From the NCBI RefSeq assembly GCF_947623445.1, contig NC_135244.1, positions 8,370,001-8,434,000 on the forward strand: a stretch of DNA of 64,000 bases, read 5' to 3'. The position numbers and the translations under genes were made by a program. This DNA comes from Clavelina lepadiformis. Lineage: Eukaryota; Chordata; Ascidiacea; Aplousobranchia; Clavelinidae. The notes under the pieces were generated by a model. It was given only the letters and a program-made list of their open reading frames with translations, did no database searches and was not told the DNA's origin. Of the stretch, positions 12,111-24,502 are shown in pieces. Every line of letters begins with the position of its first letter. Position 1 is the first letter of the stretch.

Positions 12111-13397
12111 TGAAAAAACGCTGATGCTAAAACAAGTTCATGCTTTGTTAAAACTTCTTTTAAGATATTTGCAGTAGTTTGATTGCAAACAAGGCTTTTG
12201 CAAGTAGTTTAACTGAGCAGAGTTGCTGAGTTGGAGATCGTTTTCAAGTTTCAACGGCCATATAGGCTATTGAGTTTAGTTTACCTGATTTTAATAAATA
12301 TTGTTTTAATTCATTCTAAGCTTAAAAATACCTAGGCTATCTACCTTCTAAAGGCTATACAGTTTTTTGAAATATATAATGTCATGCGGCTATTTTCTTA
12401 CTTGGATCAGTTTTATTGTAGATCTACTATATCACTAATTTTATTGGTAAAATACCACTGAAAGCGGTAAATGTTACTGAAAATTATTTACGTTAAAGTC
12501 ATACCAACACGTTATATATTTTATTGATAAAAGCAAAACAAAAATTCTGACTACCTTTCAAAATAGTCATAACTTTGTGAAAAATATTCAACGACAAGTA
12601 ATGATCATAATTGGTAGTTTTAGCTGATATCAATGTGCAATTGCCTAAACTACCGGTAGGCTTAACTCCAAGCTTAATGCCTGAATTCGACAGTCTAACT
12701 GATACCTTAACTATACACTTCCGTTATCCTGCTTCATCGCTTAATTAAAAATTCTAAGTCTATGACGTAAAGGTACCTTGACTCAAAATGTTTAAAAAGA
12801 AAAAAATATTTGGAAGTTTCACCCATTCACTGCTTACCTACCACTTAAATCATTTTGCAACTGGTAACACCCTCTTTTTATCAACATTGCGCACTGCTTG
12901 ATGTTGTTAAAGTATGTTAAACTTGCTCATGCATGGCGAAAAAGCAGTTGGCCTTCTGTTGTTTTTAGTATTCTATAGTTTGATAGGCCAGCCATAGTCC
13001 GATAGGCCAACCATAGGCTGTTCATCAAACATGCACAACGGCTAACTCGGTACCCGGGGCTTGAGTGATGACGAATCATCGCCGGTTTAAATCATGCAAA
13101 AACACTTTCCTCAGTCAGGTTAGTCAGTCCAAGGATAAAGATTATGATACCTCTAATTTGCAGAATTGTTGGAAATTAAAGAATTATGGAATATTTTATT
13201 TTGCAATCTTGGTTGTCAGATAGTGAATAATTTTGTGATTGTCAGCATAAACTTAAATACAAGCTGCCGAGTGTTAGCATATGATTTACAATCAGCTGTG
13301 TGCCTTAAATGATAATTCCTGGAAAAATATATAATCGAGAATCACAACTTACAGATGAATCAATTTGCATTAGCCTTCAAAAGTTTACACTCTAGAG

Positions 13398-13676
13398 CAG
13401 TGTTTCTTAATTGGTGTACCGCGGTGCAAAAGGGTGCCAGCTAAAACAAGGGGTCTAATAGAGGGCATAAACAAGGGCATAATATTTTAATCACAGCAAA
13501 CAATATTTTGCTTTGACAATTTTGTTTTGTTTTAAAAGCTCCAAAGTAGACTTTTTTAAATTACCGGTAATCATGCAGCTTGTTCATAAACTCATGAAAA
13601 ATCAAAAATTAAGGTGCCGCAAAATTTGTTTTACTGAAAAATAGCGCCGCAAACCGAAAAAGGTTAAGAGTCACTG
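13398..13676. mobile_element. hAT-type MITE, 279 bp, 8-bp palindromic TSD
   Basis: The element starts CAGTGTTTCTTAA and ends, as reverse complement, with CAGTGACTCTTAACCTTTTT. It is flanked on both sides by an exact 8-bp duplication CTCTAGAG (13390-13397 and 13677-13684), itself a palindrome. The CAGTG..CTTAACC terminus and 8-bp duplication are typical of hAT MITEs. There is no coding capacity. It lies about 450 bp upstream of the sulfotransferase start codon. Confidence 0.9.
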
Positions 13677-14131
13677 CTCTAGAGTCTTGAAAGTCAAATG
13701 CAAATTTATTGCTTTTGCACTGACACTTAACTCTGCCAATAAAATATGTATAATTCTGTAATTTTAGTTTAAAGGTTGTTATTGGCTCAAATTCATTTCC
13801 ACGATTATGTATTTAATATAAAGAAAATTTCCATTAAACAATATTTATAGTTCTGGAGCACGATTTTAAGCCATCTGCACTTCAAGTTATGGCTTGGCCA
13901 TAAGACCACCTAGTAACTGCAAATAGTTATATTGCCTCTAATGTTTAGTTAGTGTCTAACGGTTATTCTAGTAGTTATTTTTATTGGTTACACTGATTTT
14001 TTATAAACAAGTATATATGTAATAATAGACATTTTTTCTTTCAAAAGGTGATTAAGCAATTGCATAGAATAGCAATAAGCATTCAGTTTGATGTCTTTGA
14101 CATAAGTGTTGGAGTTGGAGTTGACGTCAAA

Positions 14132-17100
14132 ATGTCATGTGGCAAGCGATTGTTTTCCTTTCGTCAGTGGGTTTTCTTTCTTCTCCTCCTGCTAACTTTC
14201 ATCTCATTAGTAGTTTTTATAATGCTAGCCAGTCAAGCAATTTATAAATTTTCCAATGTGAGAGCCTCTCATAAGAAGTTCAGTTGGATGCAGAAATCCA
14301 ATACCACTAATTTGGGCCAAAGTATATTTACTGGAAAAATAAACTCTGAAATATACTATACTGCACCTGAGAAGAATGAAGATAAAAAACAATTTTCAAC
14401 AACTGATATTGATCAAACTAAGGTATTGTAATTCAAAAATTACCCAATAGGGAAAGATATGTTAGTTTTTAACTAAATATACAATCCAGTTTCAATGCAA
14501 AAAATATTTAATCTTGCTTCAATTTTATATCATTGCCACCAACCTGGTAAAATAGCGCGGTGTCAGATTATGTCATCATCGCCCATCATATTACAGCGTT
14601 GTATATATATGTATCATATCATGTAGTAATTAATGCAAAAAAGTTGAAAAAGTGCATTTTTGCGTTTCTAAGTCTAAAATATCTGTTTATGTTGATACGG
14701 ATCGAAACTGTTGTAATTAATTCAACAAATGCAAAATTGTGTTGGTCCATTTCGATGTTTTGGGGTTTTACTTCATATAAACTGCTTAACCTTCACATTA
14801 TATCAGTAGTATAAAAAATAAGTGTAATATTCTCAAAAAGTTTAGAAAAGTACAATTAAGTTGACTGTAAAGTTAAGTACTTTTTTAAGGATGCCACAAA
14901 CAAGCATGGAAACATTCAAGAATTGATTGTATTCATGTATTTCCATGACTAATGTCACACAGTATTTAAATGTATCAGGCAGCAAAATCAAGCATTCTAA
15001 TTCTATTGTACATCCTAATTCATTTCTGGTGGTTTGTTTCATACTGTATGGTCTTTTATGAATATTTCAAAGGAATATGGTCAAATGTCCTAAGTAGGCT
15101 CATTTTTTTGGAAACTTTCCAATTAAATGTTTGCTTGTGCATCATCTTGCAATAAGTCATACTTTTGTGGAAGTTGGTACCTATCTACAGTTGTTAATAA
15201 TAACAGATTTAAATAACAGCAACTTCTCTTTGTGTAATTAACAATTTGTGCTACTATCACGATAATACGATTACATACAAAGATAATATGATAACTTACA
15301 ACTGTACTTTATAACTAGTCTCGACACCTAACTAGCTCAAAAAATAATTAGTCACTCTGATAAATCTGAAACCATCCTTGTTTATTACCTGGTTTGCATA
15401 ATGCTATTAAGTTGCAATGCCACTTATGGTTAGAATTAAGAATCACTACTTTTTGTGATATATGTATTATATTTGGTGAAGGTAAAATGTAAATATCGCA
15501 ACTAATATTGTCTGCCAACAATACAATGGCGTGTCGTTAATATCAAAGTCAGTTATCTGCCTCTTTGAATTTTTTTGGCGTGTGGCCTTTTCAACTTAAT
15601 CTGTATCGAGTGATCATATTCATGAGCCTAACAATATTATCGAATTGCGATGCTCAACTTAATAAAATGGATGAGTACAGCAATAGACTAAGACAATTTT
15701 TTTGACCGCAAAAACACATGAGCCACAACATGTTCTGAGAAAAAATTAAAGCGATGTTCAATAGCAATAATTGAATAGCATTAAGAGTAGTTGATTGCTG
15801 CAAAACGTTGCAAAGAAAACAAATAAACAACAACACACGAGCAATTTAAATTCAAACTTTTTTTGCCGACTCTCGTCTATTTATAGACTTGACGTCATTG
15901 AACACATGATTTACTACAGCGAACTTTGGAACACGCCACTTGCTCTCTTTCTGTGGCTTTACTATCAACGGACCACTGATAATGTTGTGGATATGAAACA
16001 ATTCAATCTTTTAGCATATAGTCAGGGATAGATTCTGCAACGTCCTTGTCCAACGTGTGCCATTCTATTTCCTTGTTTAGTGATTGCACTTTATTAGATT
16101 TTTGTACTAGACACGAGTGGAAATAAACTGGTTTATGAAGCGTATTTAACATATAAAAGAAAAGTTGACATAAAAGACACCAAAGAAGAAAAGGAAAAAA
16201 ACTTTAGTGACGCGAAGAACCGGAATTTAAGCACTACGAGTCATCTTAAAACCACTCAGATGACCTGCGTTTTGCTGTATAAATCGCAAAATGCATACCA
16301 ATCCAAGCTTATGTTATTGCATTATTGCTTCTAACTCTGCAGAATATTTAAAAATATTTTATATGTAACTGAAGACTAAGTCCCTCCATTACTAAATGAC
16401 ATAAAAACTTGTTCGAATTTACCAACGTGAAATGTGCCACAAGAAAGTTCAGATAACTAATGTGAAACATGTTGTTACCCCTAAATCAACAGCTTGACAA
16501 AATACATTCAGATAAGGTCAGACTGCATGCAGTGAGCTTATCTTTAGCGTGTGATTAGAATTAGATGAAAGATAAGTCAACAAAAGGACATGAAAAGCGA
16601 TAGTTTTATCTGTTTGTTTTTTATAATGACCAGATATAATGCTTTTTGGGAAAAAATCTGTGTGCTCCTGATTTGGGACGTTTGACCATATATGTATGAT
16701 ATTTTTATTAGTTTTTATTTCATGGTAGCTTACTCATATAAGGTGTTAAGTCCCTGATTTCAATTTGTTGGTTTGTTTGCAGCACTTTCATTTAGTAACA
16801 AAGACAGTTAAGATTTAAAAAAATTTTCTTAAAAGTCTGTAGGCTATTTTTTCGTTAAAAAGTTTGATAGGAATGCCTTCCATATTTATTTATTTAGGTG
16901 GAACAGTTTCTAGCAAGGAATCCTTCTTTGATTCCTCAAGTTTATCGAAAAGATCATGATGCATATAAAAGATATGTTCAATACCTTACGAAGAAGGAAG
17001 ATTTCCTGCCTTTACAAACAAAAGCAGTTGTTTTGCTTACCAATTACAGATCTGGTACGGTTTGCTTGAATTGATTATATAAAATGTTGGAAGATTTTAT

Positions 17101-20100
17101 ATATGCATTGATAGAGAATTTACTCAACAGAACAACAGTTTATTTCTAAAAAATTGATGAAATTAACAAATTGTTTGTTTAATAAATAATATTATAGGGT
17201 AGTCTCTTTTAATTAATATGACAGTTTGTGTTCGAAATTCATATTGTATAGTGTTTCCTAAACTGCATGCAAAATGTAAAAATATATATCATCATACTTA
17301 AATGTAAGCTACCATAATACCTGCTAAACCAGTTGGTTCCCAACCTGGGATGAAAAAAGTTGGAGCAAGGGTCTGTGAGTTAAACTTAAATTCCTCATGT
17401 TTAGGAAGAACCCTCAGAGATAATAACATGTTCTTGCCAAACATTTGAGTTTTTATCATGTCCTTGATAATTTTTTTATTTGAATGTAGGTTCTTCTTTC
17501 TTTGGTGAACTTTTAAACCAGCATCCAGATGTGTTTTACATGTTTGAGCCACTTATCATGGTTTCACCACTGGAACAATGCAATATTCATGTGAATCTTA
17601 AGAAAGATATTATGAAACAGCTCACACAGTGCATTTTCCCAGACTGGGAGGCAATGTACAGAGGTATGTTGGACTTTGATAAACTTATATTAATAGAGAA
17701 TCTGCCATTGTTTTGCCGTTGAGTCAAGAGTTGTTTTTACTATACTTAAAGCTAGTTAACTTTACTCTGGTTTGTTAAAATTTCTGATAATGAAATTAAC
17801 TTTACTGGTTCCAGCGAGATCCCTTTAATTAATTATATGTTAACTACTATTTTAAATCAAATCTCAAAAAAGTTTTTACTGTTGTTGTTGTTGGTTAACT
17901 CAAAGCATTTTTTTTGGCCATAAAGCACAAACATCATTGCTTTGTCAAATTAGTTATAAAACCAGTGATTTCATTAAACACTTTTCATCCATTTTATCAA
18001 TTTTAGATATGAATAACTTAAACTAGTATCAGTAATAATGATGAATACTTTAAACATTGAGTGTTGAGTTGACTTGCCTGTACTGTATTTTGATGTATTA
18101 CACTTTGTATTAAATTTAAACTGCTCATAAGGTAGTTCACAAAGACAGTCAAAACATTTTGGCATGTTGAACCAAGAGTTATGTCGGATTTACGTTTCAA
18201 ATATATACATATATAGTTCTTCAAAATATTTGTTATAAATTGCAATGGAGAATAACTTAATTGTATATATTGTAGTAGAAAACTTTAAATGACCTAATAT
18301 TTTATTCTGCGTTTGTACTTTGTAGGAATGCAGAAGAGTGAAAGACCTCTGTACAATCGTAATATTTTTGTATGCACAAAACATAAATTTTGTTTTGCAC
18401 CTTTTACAAAGGAACTGATGCTTGAAGACCACTGTCCCCATTCTAAATTTTCTGAGTATATATGTTTCTATAATTTTTTGTTATAAATTTTGTTGAATGT
18501 CATAGGTACTTTACACCTTTCACCTATGACGGATTTCAACTTTCCTGTAAATAACTTTTCACTGGTTCTCATTTAATGTTAGGCTTTACGCATGAGTTTA
18601 TGTGCGTATGTTTTATATTACAGTACACAAAGATTGTGTTTGTTAGCAACTTTATATTTTTCTGTTTAGTCACAATCATGATGGTTGGTCTGACTGTGGA
18701 ATGGTAAATCTTAATCTTGTAGCAAATACTTGTCGGAGGAAGAAGATGGTAGCCATCAAAGTCATTCGTCTTTGTGACATTTACAAACTGAAAAACATAA
18801 CAGAAATACCTTATATGGATTTAAAGGTATTTTTAGAATCAGATAGAAAAGTACAGTTATAGGGTAGTTTCTGTATTGGTAGTCATTAATTTTAGTTAAT
18901 GTTTTCAGAAAATCTTTACAGTGCTGCGTTTACTTATCTGATCTAAATAATGAGCATTAAGCGAAAGTTAAATTACTTGTAAACAAGTGGCGTATGTAAT
19001 ACTTTCTTGTTCAGATAAAATATAATGGCAGACAACGGCATGTTTTTGTGTTTGTGGGTCAAAAGGCTCAAATGTATTTGCTGGTCTTTATACTGCAGGT
19101 TGTCCATCTGATTCGTGATCCGCGAGGCATTGCTTCCTCAAGGCTAACTCTTCATCCAAAGTTAAACTTGGCTGATGCAATGAAATTTACATGTTCCAGA
19201 CAAGCTGCCAATTTAGATATCAGCTTTCATGAAAAACCAGAATGGCTGCAATACAAGGTGTTGCAGTTATTGCTCTATATCACTATTTTATGCTTATATA
19301 ATCATGTATAATTTTTTTTGGAATACATTCAATAGATGTTTTATTTTTGCTGATGAATTTATTTTTGCATTGAATTAAAAAACTTTCTTCACAGAGTTTA
19401 AACGAAGTCACTTTTTGTAGATGTTTCGATATGAAGATGTTGCTCTTAAACCATATCATGCTGCTAAATCACTGTATGATTTTTTGGGTTTGAAATTTCA
19501 TGATTCTGTTAAAACGTGGATTGTCGAAAATACACAACAGCCTATACCTGAAGAATTTGGGTAATAAAATGAAATTTTTAACTAACGTATTTACACCAGT
19601 TATTTTCATAGAGATTAGGTCCATAGTTATTCATGTTTCCTGGTCGCATATGAATTGCAGTGGTTTATGCTATAGCATAGGTCATGATTGGTTTAATTGG
19701 TTATAAGATTAGATACTAGCATAGTTGCTTGGAAAGATTAGAAGTGATACGTTCCGTTTTTTTTTCTAATTTGTTTGTCATGCCAAGGTGCTTTGTATAT
19801 GTAGGTTCAGTGCCTAAATTATGGTTACACGTAACTCAAAATTTAATTACGTAATTAGCCGGCCATATGGTAATAGATACCAGCAATTATGTATATTTTC
19901 CTACTACAGCGCATGTTGTTTTATGGTAATACTCTAGTGTATCAGTCTTGCTTATTGGCAATGCAGGTTCATGTCACAAGTAATATTGAGTTCCAATATC
20001 GCTGCGTTTCTTTTCTATGGTAGCCACTAGAATTTTCTCGGAAAAATAATCATCTTTTCTCATGAATATAATTTTTCCATTAATTCTTCTTTTAGGTTAT

Positions 20101-21413
20101 AAAGGCAAATTAAAATGTAAATAAAGGTGATTTACTACTCTTATCAATATTAATCGGCCTTGTTTTATGACAAACATTTCTCCAAATTGAATTGTGTATC
20201 ACCTCTTTATCAATGTACGTGACCCACTTTTGCGCAATGTTCCTCGTGCTTTGTACACAGTGTGATATCTTTTTTAACGGTTTCGTGGTGTTGCCACTAG
20301 ATGGTACTTTCCATACTTGAGTTATGGTCATAAAATTTTACTTCATGAAGTGATCAAATTGGAAGTCATACTGCAAATATGATTACTCATCTGTCTATTT
20401 GATCGAACAATATGGTTATGATACGAAAAGATGCCTGGACCTGTTATTACCTCACATTAGAAACGTTGCTTTCTGCTATTTCTCTGTTTCGGAAAACAAC
20501 AATATGGGCTGAGTGCAGATATCAATAGCGATATTTTCTGTGCATAAAATATACCAAAAACTTAGAGTAACTAACAGGTAATTCGTACCAAACCTTTGCA
20601 ACGTTAGCTTCGTTATGCAATTAAGTAAGTTTTGTAATTATACTGTGAATTACATGCAACACAAGTCCCTATGGTTTAAAACACTTGTTTGATGAGCCAC
20701 TATGAAATAGAAAATTATTTTTATTTTTTTGTAACCACAATAGGACTTTAAAACTTGTCATAATGTTGTGTTATTTCTTTCTGTAATACATTGCCATCCA
20801 TAGTTTTACATCAAGATTATCAATCACAATTAATTCTTTAACACATTCTATTTTTTGTAACAAGGCAGTTTTTACTATCATTTGTTTTTATAAAAATGCA
20901 GAACATCATACAAGTATGGCATGACAGAAACAGACAAACATAGAGTTCGCTATGATCCATGGGGTAAGCCTGCTTGTGAAATAAATTTGACTGCTTCAAG
21001 CACTAACAGTAATACTAGAACCTGTCCTCTTTGTAATAAGTTCAGTACGTACTGTCCTGTTGTTTTTATCAAGTTAATTTTTGTTATCAAGTTTGAAGTT
21101 TTTCATGTTGTTGGCATCCTAATATAATTTTTATTTATTTTGCAAATGAGATTTTAAAGAACACACTTTTTTACCATGATCTGCGCCATGTAATTCATGT
21201 ACTTTATAAACATTGCCTTGTTTAGGACATAAACGAAATTCTACGTCCATTGTGGATAAGTGGAAGCGTACAGTACCATATCCACTGGTGAAGCGCATCG
21301 AAGCGGTATGCTCCAAAGTGATGAATATGGTTGGGTATTTACCTGTGGGAACTATAGAGGAGTATAAGCAAACTTTTTCAAAACATTTTTTTGTTGACCA
21401 CGAAAGTGAATAA
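14132..21413 (+). CDS. Carbohydrate 6-O-sulfotransferase (CHST1-7 type)
   Basis: Nine exons join in phase to 485 codons: 14132-14422, 16898-17054, 17490-17663, 18326-18455, 18670-18826, 19099-19257, 19421-19560, 20902-20963, 21226-21413. The product would be a type II Golgi protein moving sulfate from PAPS to C6 of Gal, GalNAc or GlcNAc. A short cytoplasmic N-terminus with Arg/Lys is followed by one membrane helix (about residues 12-34) and a stem. The 5'-phosphosulfate loop TNYRSGSSFFGELL lies near residues 146-159 and is split by an intron inside the RSG codons. The 3'-phosphate motif LIRDPRGIASSR lies near 307-318. The C-terminus has the W.R..VCSKVMNMVGY pattern of the family. Vertebrate relatives are usually encoded by one coding exon, so the many introns are notable. 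Acceptor-substrate specificity cannot be read. The 2.5-kb first intron may hold regulatory DNA. Confidence 0.88.
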
Positions 21414-21414
21414 A
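21409..21414 (+). promoter_or_regulatory. AATAAA overlapping the sulfotransferase stop codon
   Basis: The hexamer AATAAA is formed by the last codon, the TAA stop and the next base. If it is used as a poly(A) signal, the 3'UTR would be only a few tens of bases long. A more distal signal cannot be excluded. Confidence 0.35.
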
Positions 21415-24400
21415 GAAGCTGAGGGATATGATAAGCTCAACATCCAAAGACAGCAACTTTTAAAGGTCAACTGCTAATTTTCTGCTATAATTGGAGAAGT
21501 ATGAATTTTGAAAGACCTTAAAAATACTGGGTATCACTGCCGTTATATGTAATGACATTTTATTACAGACGTTTCTAAAATACGCTCTAAATTATTGTTT
21601 ACGGTGAGTTTATTGCGAAGCTCTTACTTTAGTAGTATTATTTGTATTGTGTTCCTGTAGTGGTGAGTTATACGTATTTAATGTTGCAGTACTTTCTGTA
21701 AATGCATTCAAATTTGTTATCATTAATGATCAAACATTTGCACACTTTTGTCCTCTCTTGCTTTGTGCTTAGCTTAGTTTATTTTTTTTATGCTTATATT
21801 GCACTTTTTGCTAACAATAGCCAAGACATTGCAGTTAAGACACTTGCCATAAATTTGTTATTTGAAAATGAAATTCCTGTAGCCACTCATTTAAGTATCT
21901 GTGCTACTAAGTGTTGTATTGAAATATTTACACATTTATATCATTTGTAAGGAAAACATGCGTATGTCATATTTTGCAGAAATGAATTGATCGCCTAACC
22001 TTGTATTGGTACTATTTACTTCTGAAAAAGTAGATTTCTAATAATTTTCTTGAAAATATTTTTCAGACATTTTTATGTGCAATGACATAGGTCTACGTAA
22101 TTCATTTTATTTTTAATTTTTGTTTAAAGATTTTTACCTTTTTTGTGGTCGTTTTTACCAGGATAACGTACTTTACTTTGTTTCCACACAGTGATAGCTG
22201 AAAATCAGGCAGTCTTATTTTTATGGTTGATGTTCTCATTTATAATTTGTTTGGCCTAGTCAATGATTATGGTGTTGATATGTCACAAAATACGGGTATA
22301 AATGTTTCGCTGGAAAGATAATCTTGTCTTCTTGCCTGTAAATGACATATTCTTGTCGTGTTGCTTTAATTAATCCACTGTGACTGGTGGAGTCACTGGC
22401 AGCATAGTAGTTATGAACAATGGTGTGAAACTAGGTCTGTAGCATTTTTGGAAAATTTCAATTCCACCATTATACTGTAGTTCGGTAAAAAAAAATTTTA
22501 ACATTAATTGTGCAAATAAAATCAATGTAAACCAAACTATCAGAGTTTTTGGGGTGATTTACAGTAGAAGAGCAGACTCCATTCGCTTTAATCCTAATTT
22601 AGTATTATCACCTTACCTACCATCAAGCAATAGTGCCAAAGTTTAATTCTTTATTGTTTTGTATTGTTGTATGATTCATTGTTGCTATATACAGAGCAGT
22701 CCTTGAAATAATAAGATTTTGCAATATTTCAGGACATTTTCAAACTTCTGCATTTAGTATATTTTTATGACACAGCGTAGGCTGCTTGGAAAGTGCATTA
22801 ATCTGGAATTGTAATAAACTATGCATTACTGTGTATGTTGTGTACATTCTCTAAAATCTAAATCCTCTTGCAGTGGAAAAGAAAAGAACATAAATACTAT
22901 AGTTTATGTGATAATTGTAGATTTTAAGCTGCTTTGGCGGTTGCTGTAACAGTAAGGTCAGTAATGTGACTCTGACACAAGAGTTTTTGTATGAGTAATT
23001 AATTTTGCAATGGTGTATGATTTCAAAAATCATTTTGTGCGCGTGTGTTGGTGAATAAAAATATAATTAGTAAATATATTAAAAATTTAATAGCTAGGTA
23101 TAGATAACAGTTCTGCAGAAAAAGCTGTTGATGGTTTTTAAAATAAACCACCCATGTTTTTTGCTTTTACTGAGAATATAGATTTATGTCACTCCTCTTA
23201 CCTTTGTTTACTAGTTTATTTACACCAGGAGTTTGGTTTGATAGGACAGACCAACAGTTGAATAAAAGTTATCCAAACTGTAGAAACTTGGTGGTATGTG
23301 ACTGCCTAAAATCTAAAAAATTGTTTGTTCTTTTTGGCATTGAACTTTTGGTTTTTTTATTAATTGAATTATGTGTCATATTCAATTCACATTTCTGACT
23401 GTCTCAAGATTTCAATATAATGTGCATACTCTGCCAGGTCAGCAATGCCAGCATTGGCAATGGAGATCCACAGTTACTCAGCTTTAAGCCGAGTAAGTAT
23501 GTTTTATGAATCATATTGAACATATGCTGTTAGTAGGATTTAATAAAATTAAAAGCTTTTGAACACTATCATTGTCATTTTGATAATGTTTTATTTTCTG
23601 TGTCTAGAAGATAAAAGTAAATTTCAAAGGATACTAACTAAGAATATATGTCAAGGGTATTTTGACTACAGTTATTTGCTTTTTATTGTGGCCTTTAAAT
23701 GCACTATAGTATAGGTTACGAACTTTTATGGTTTAACTCATTGAGGAACCTACCTAAAGGTATTCCTTGTGCATAAAACAGAAGTATTTCCTTTTAAGAA
23801 AAAAAACTTTGTACTGTGCTACATGTTTACTTTGCTGAGGGAAGATTTTCATCAAAATACTTTAACCATGTTTTGGTTATTTACAGTTGAGCTGTATGAT
23901 TTATGCGAAGAACTAACTCAATCAAAATGTACACATCAGAAGAAAGAAAACAATTTTGTTTTAGATTAATATCAAATTAAGAAAAATTGAGGTAATGGGT
24001 GACAGACATGAAACAAAACGATAACTCCCCAATGCAATGACATAATGTGTGGTGGGAAAAAAATGTAAGACAGCAAGAAAAGTGGTGAAAATATTTAAAG
24101 TCTGGTAATATTGCACCGAGAATTATTATGGACAATTTCGGAACCGTAACAATGAATATTAAAACAACCTTTTATTATCTGTGATTCCATTAAGTGTTTC
24201 TTTTTTAGGGTGTTATATCTTTTATAGAGCTGCCTCACTTGCAAAACATCATAGGCTTTTGAAACAGGTCGGTTGATATTAATAACTTTCTCCAATTGTT
24301 TATACAGCTATATTTGCTGGTAGAAGTTTGGTGCATTGACCTCACAAAAGAATCCAATAAAACAATGTAAACTAACATTGTAAACTTAGTCTATTTCAAC

Positions 24401-24502
24401 TAAAACTGGTATTTTTATGAGTTTGCCTATTAAAGCTAGCGGACAGGGATATTCCAATTTATTTTATTTCTGAACATAACAGGGAAAACTTGCTGGTAAT
24501 GG
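21414..24502. other. Intergenic between sulfotransferase and first TRPM gene
   Basis: There are only short open frames (82 codons at most), without family resemblance. The 3'UTR of the sulfotransferase and 5' non-coding exons or the promoter of the channel gene must lie here, but none can be placed with confidence. Confidence 0.45.

Larger units (their letters stand above)
11351..14131. other. Upstream region of the sulfotransferase gene, repeat-bearing
   Basis: No gene was recognised. Besides the inverted repeat at 12011-12110 and the hAT-type MITE at 13398-13676, there is a short imperfect direct duplication of GATAGGCCA(A/G)CCATAG near 12977-13016. The last bases (to 14047) end in a pyrimidine-rich stretch and AAAAG, a possible splice or trans-splice acceptor 84 bases ahead of the start codon of the next gene. 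Confidence 0.5.
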
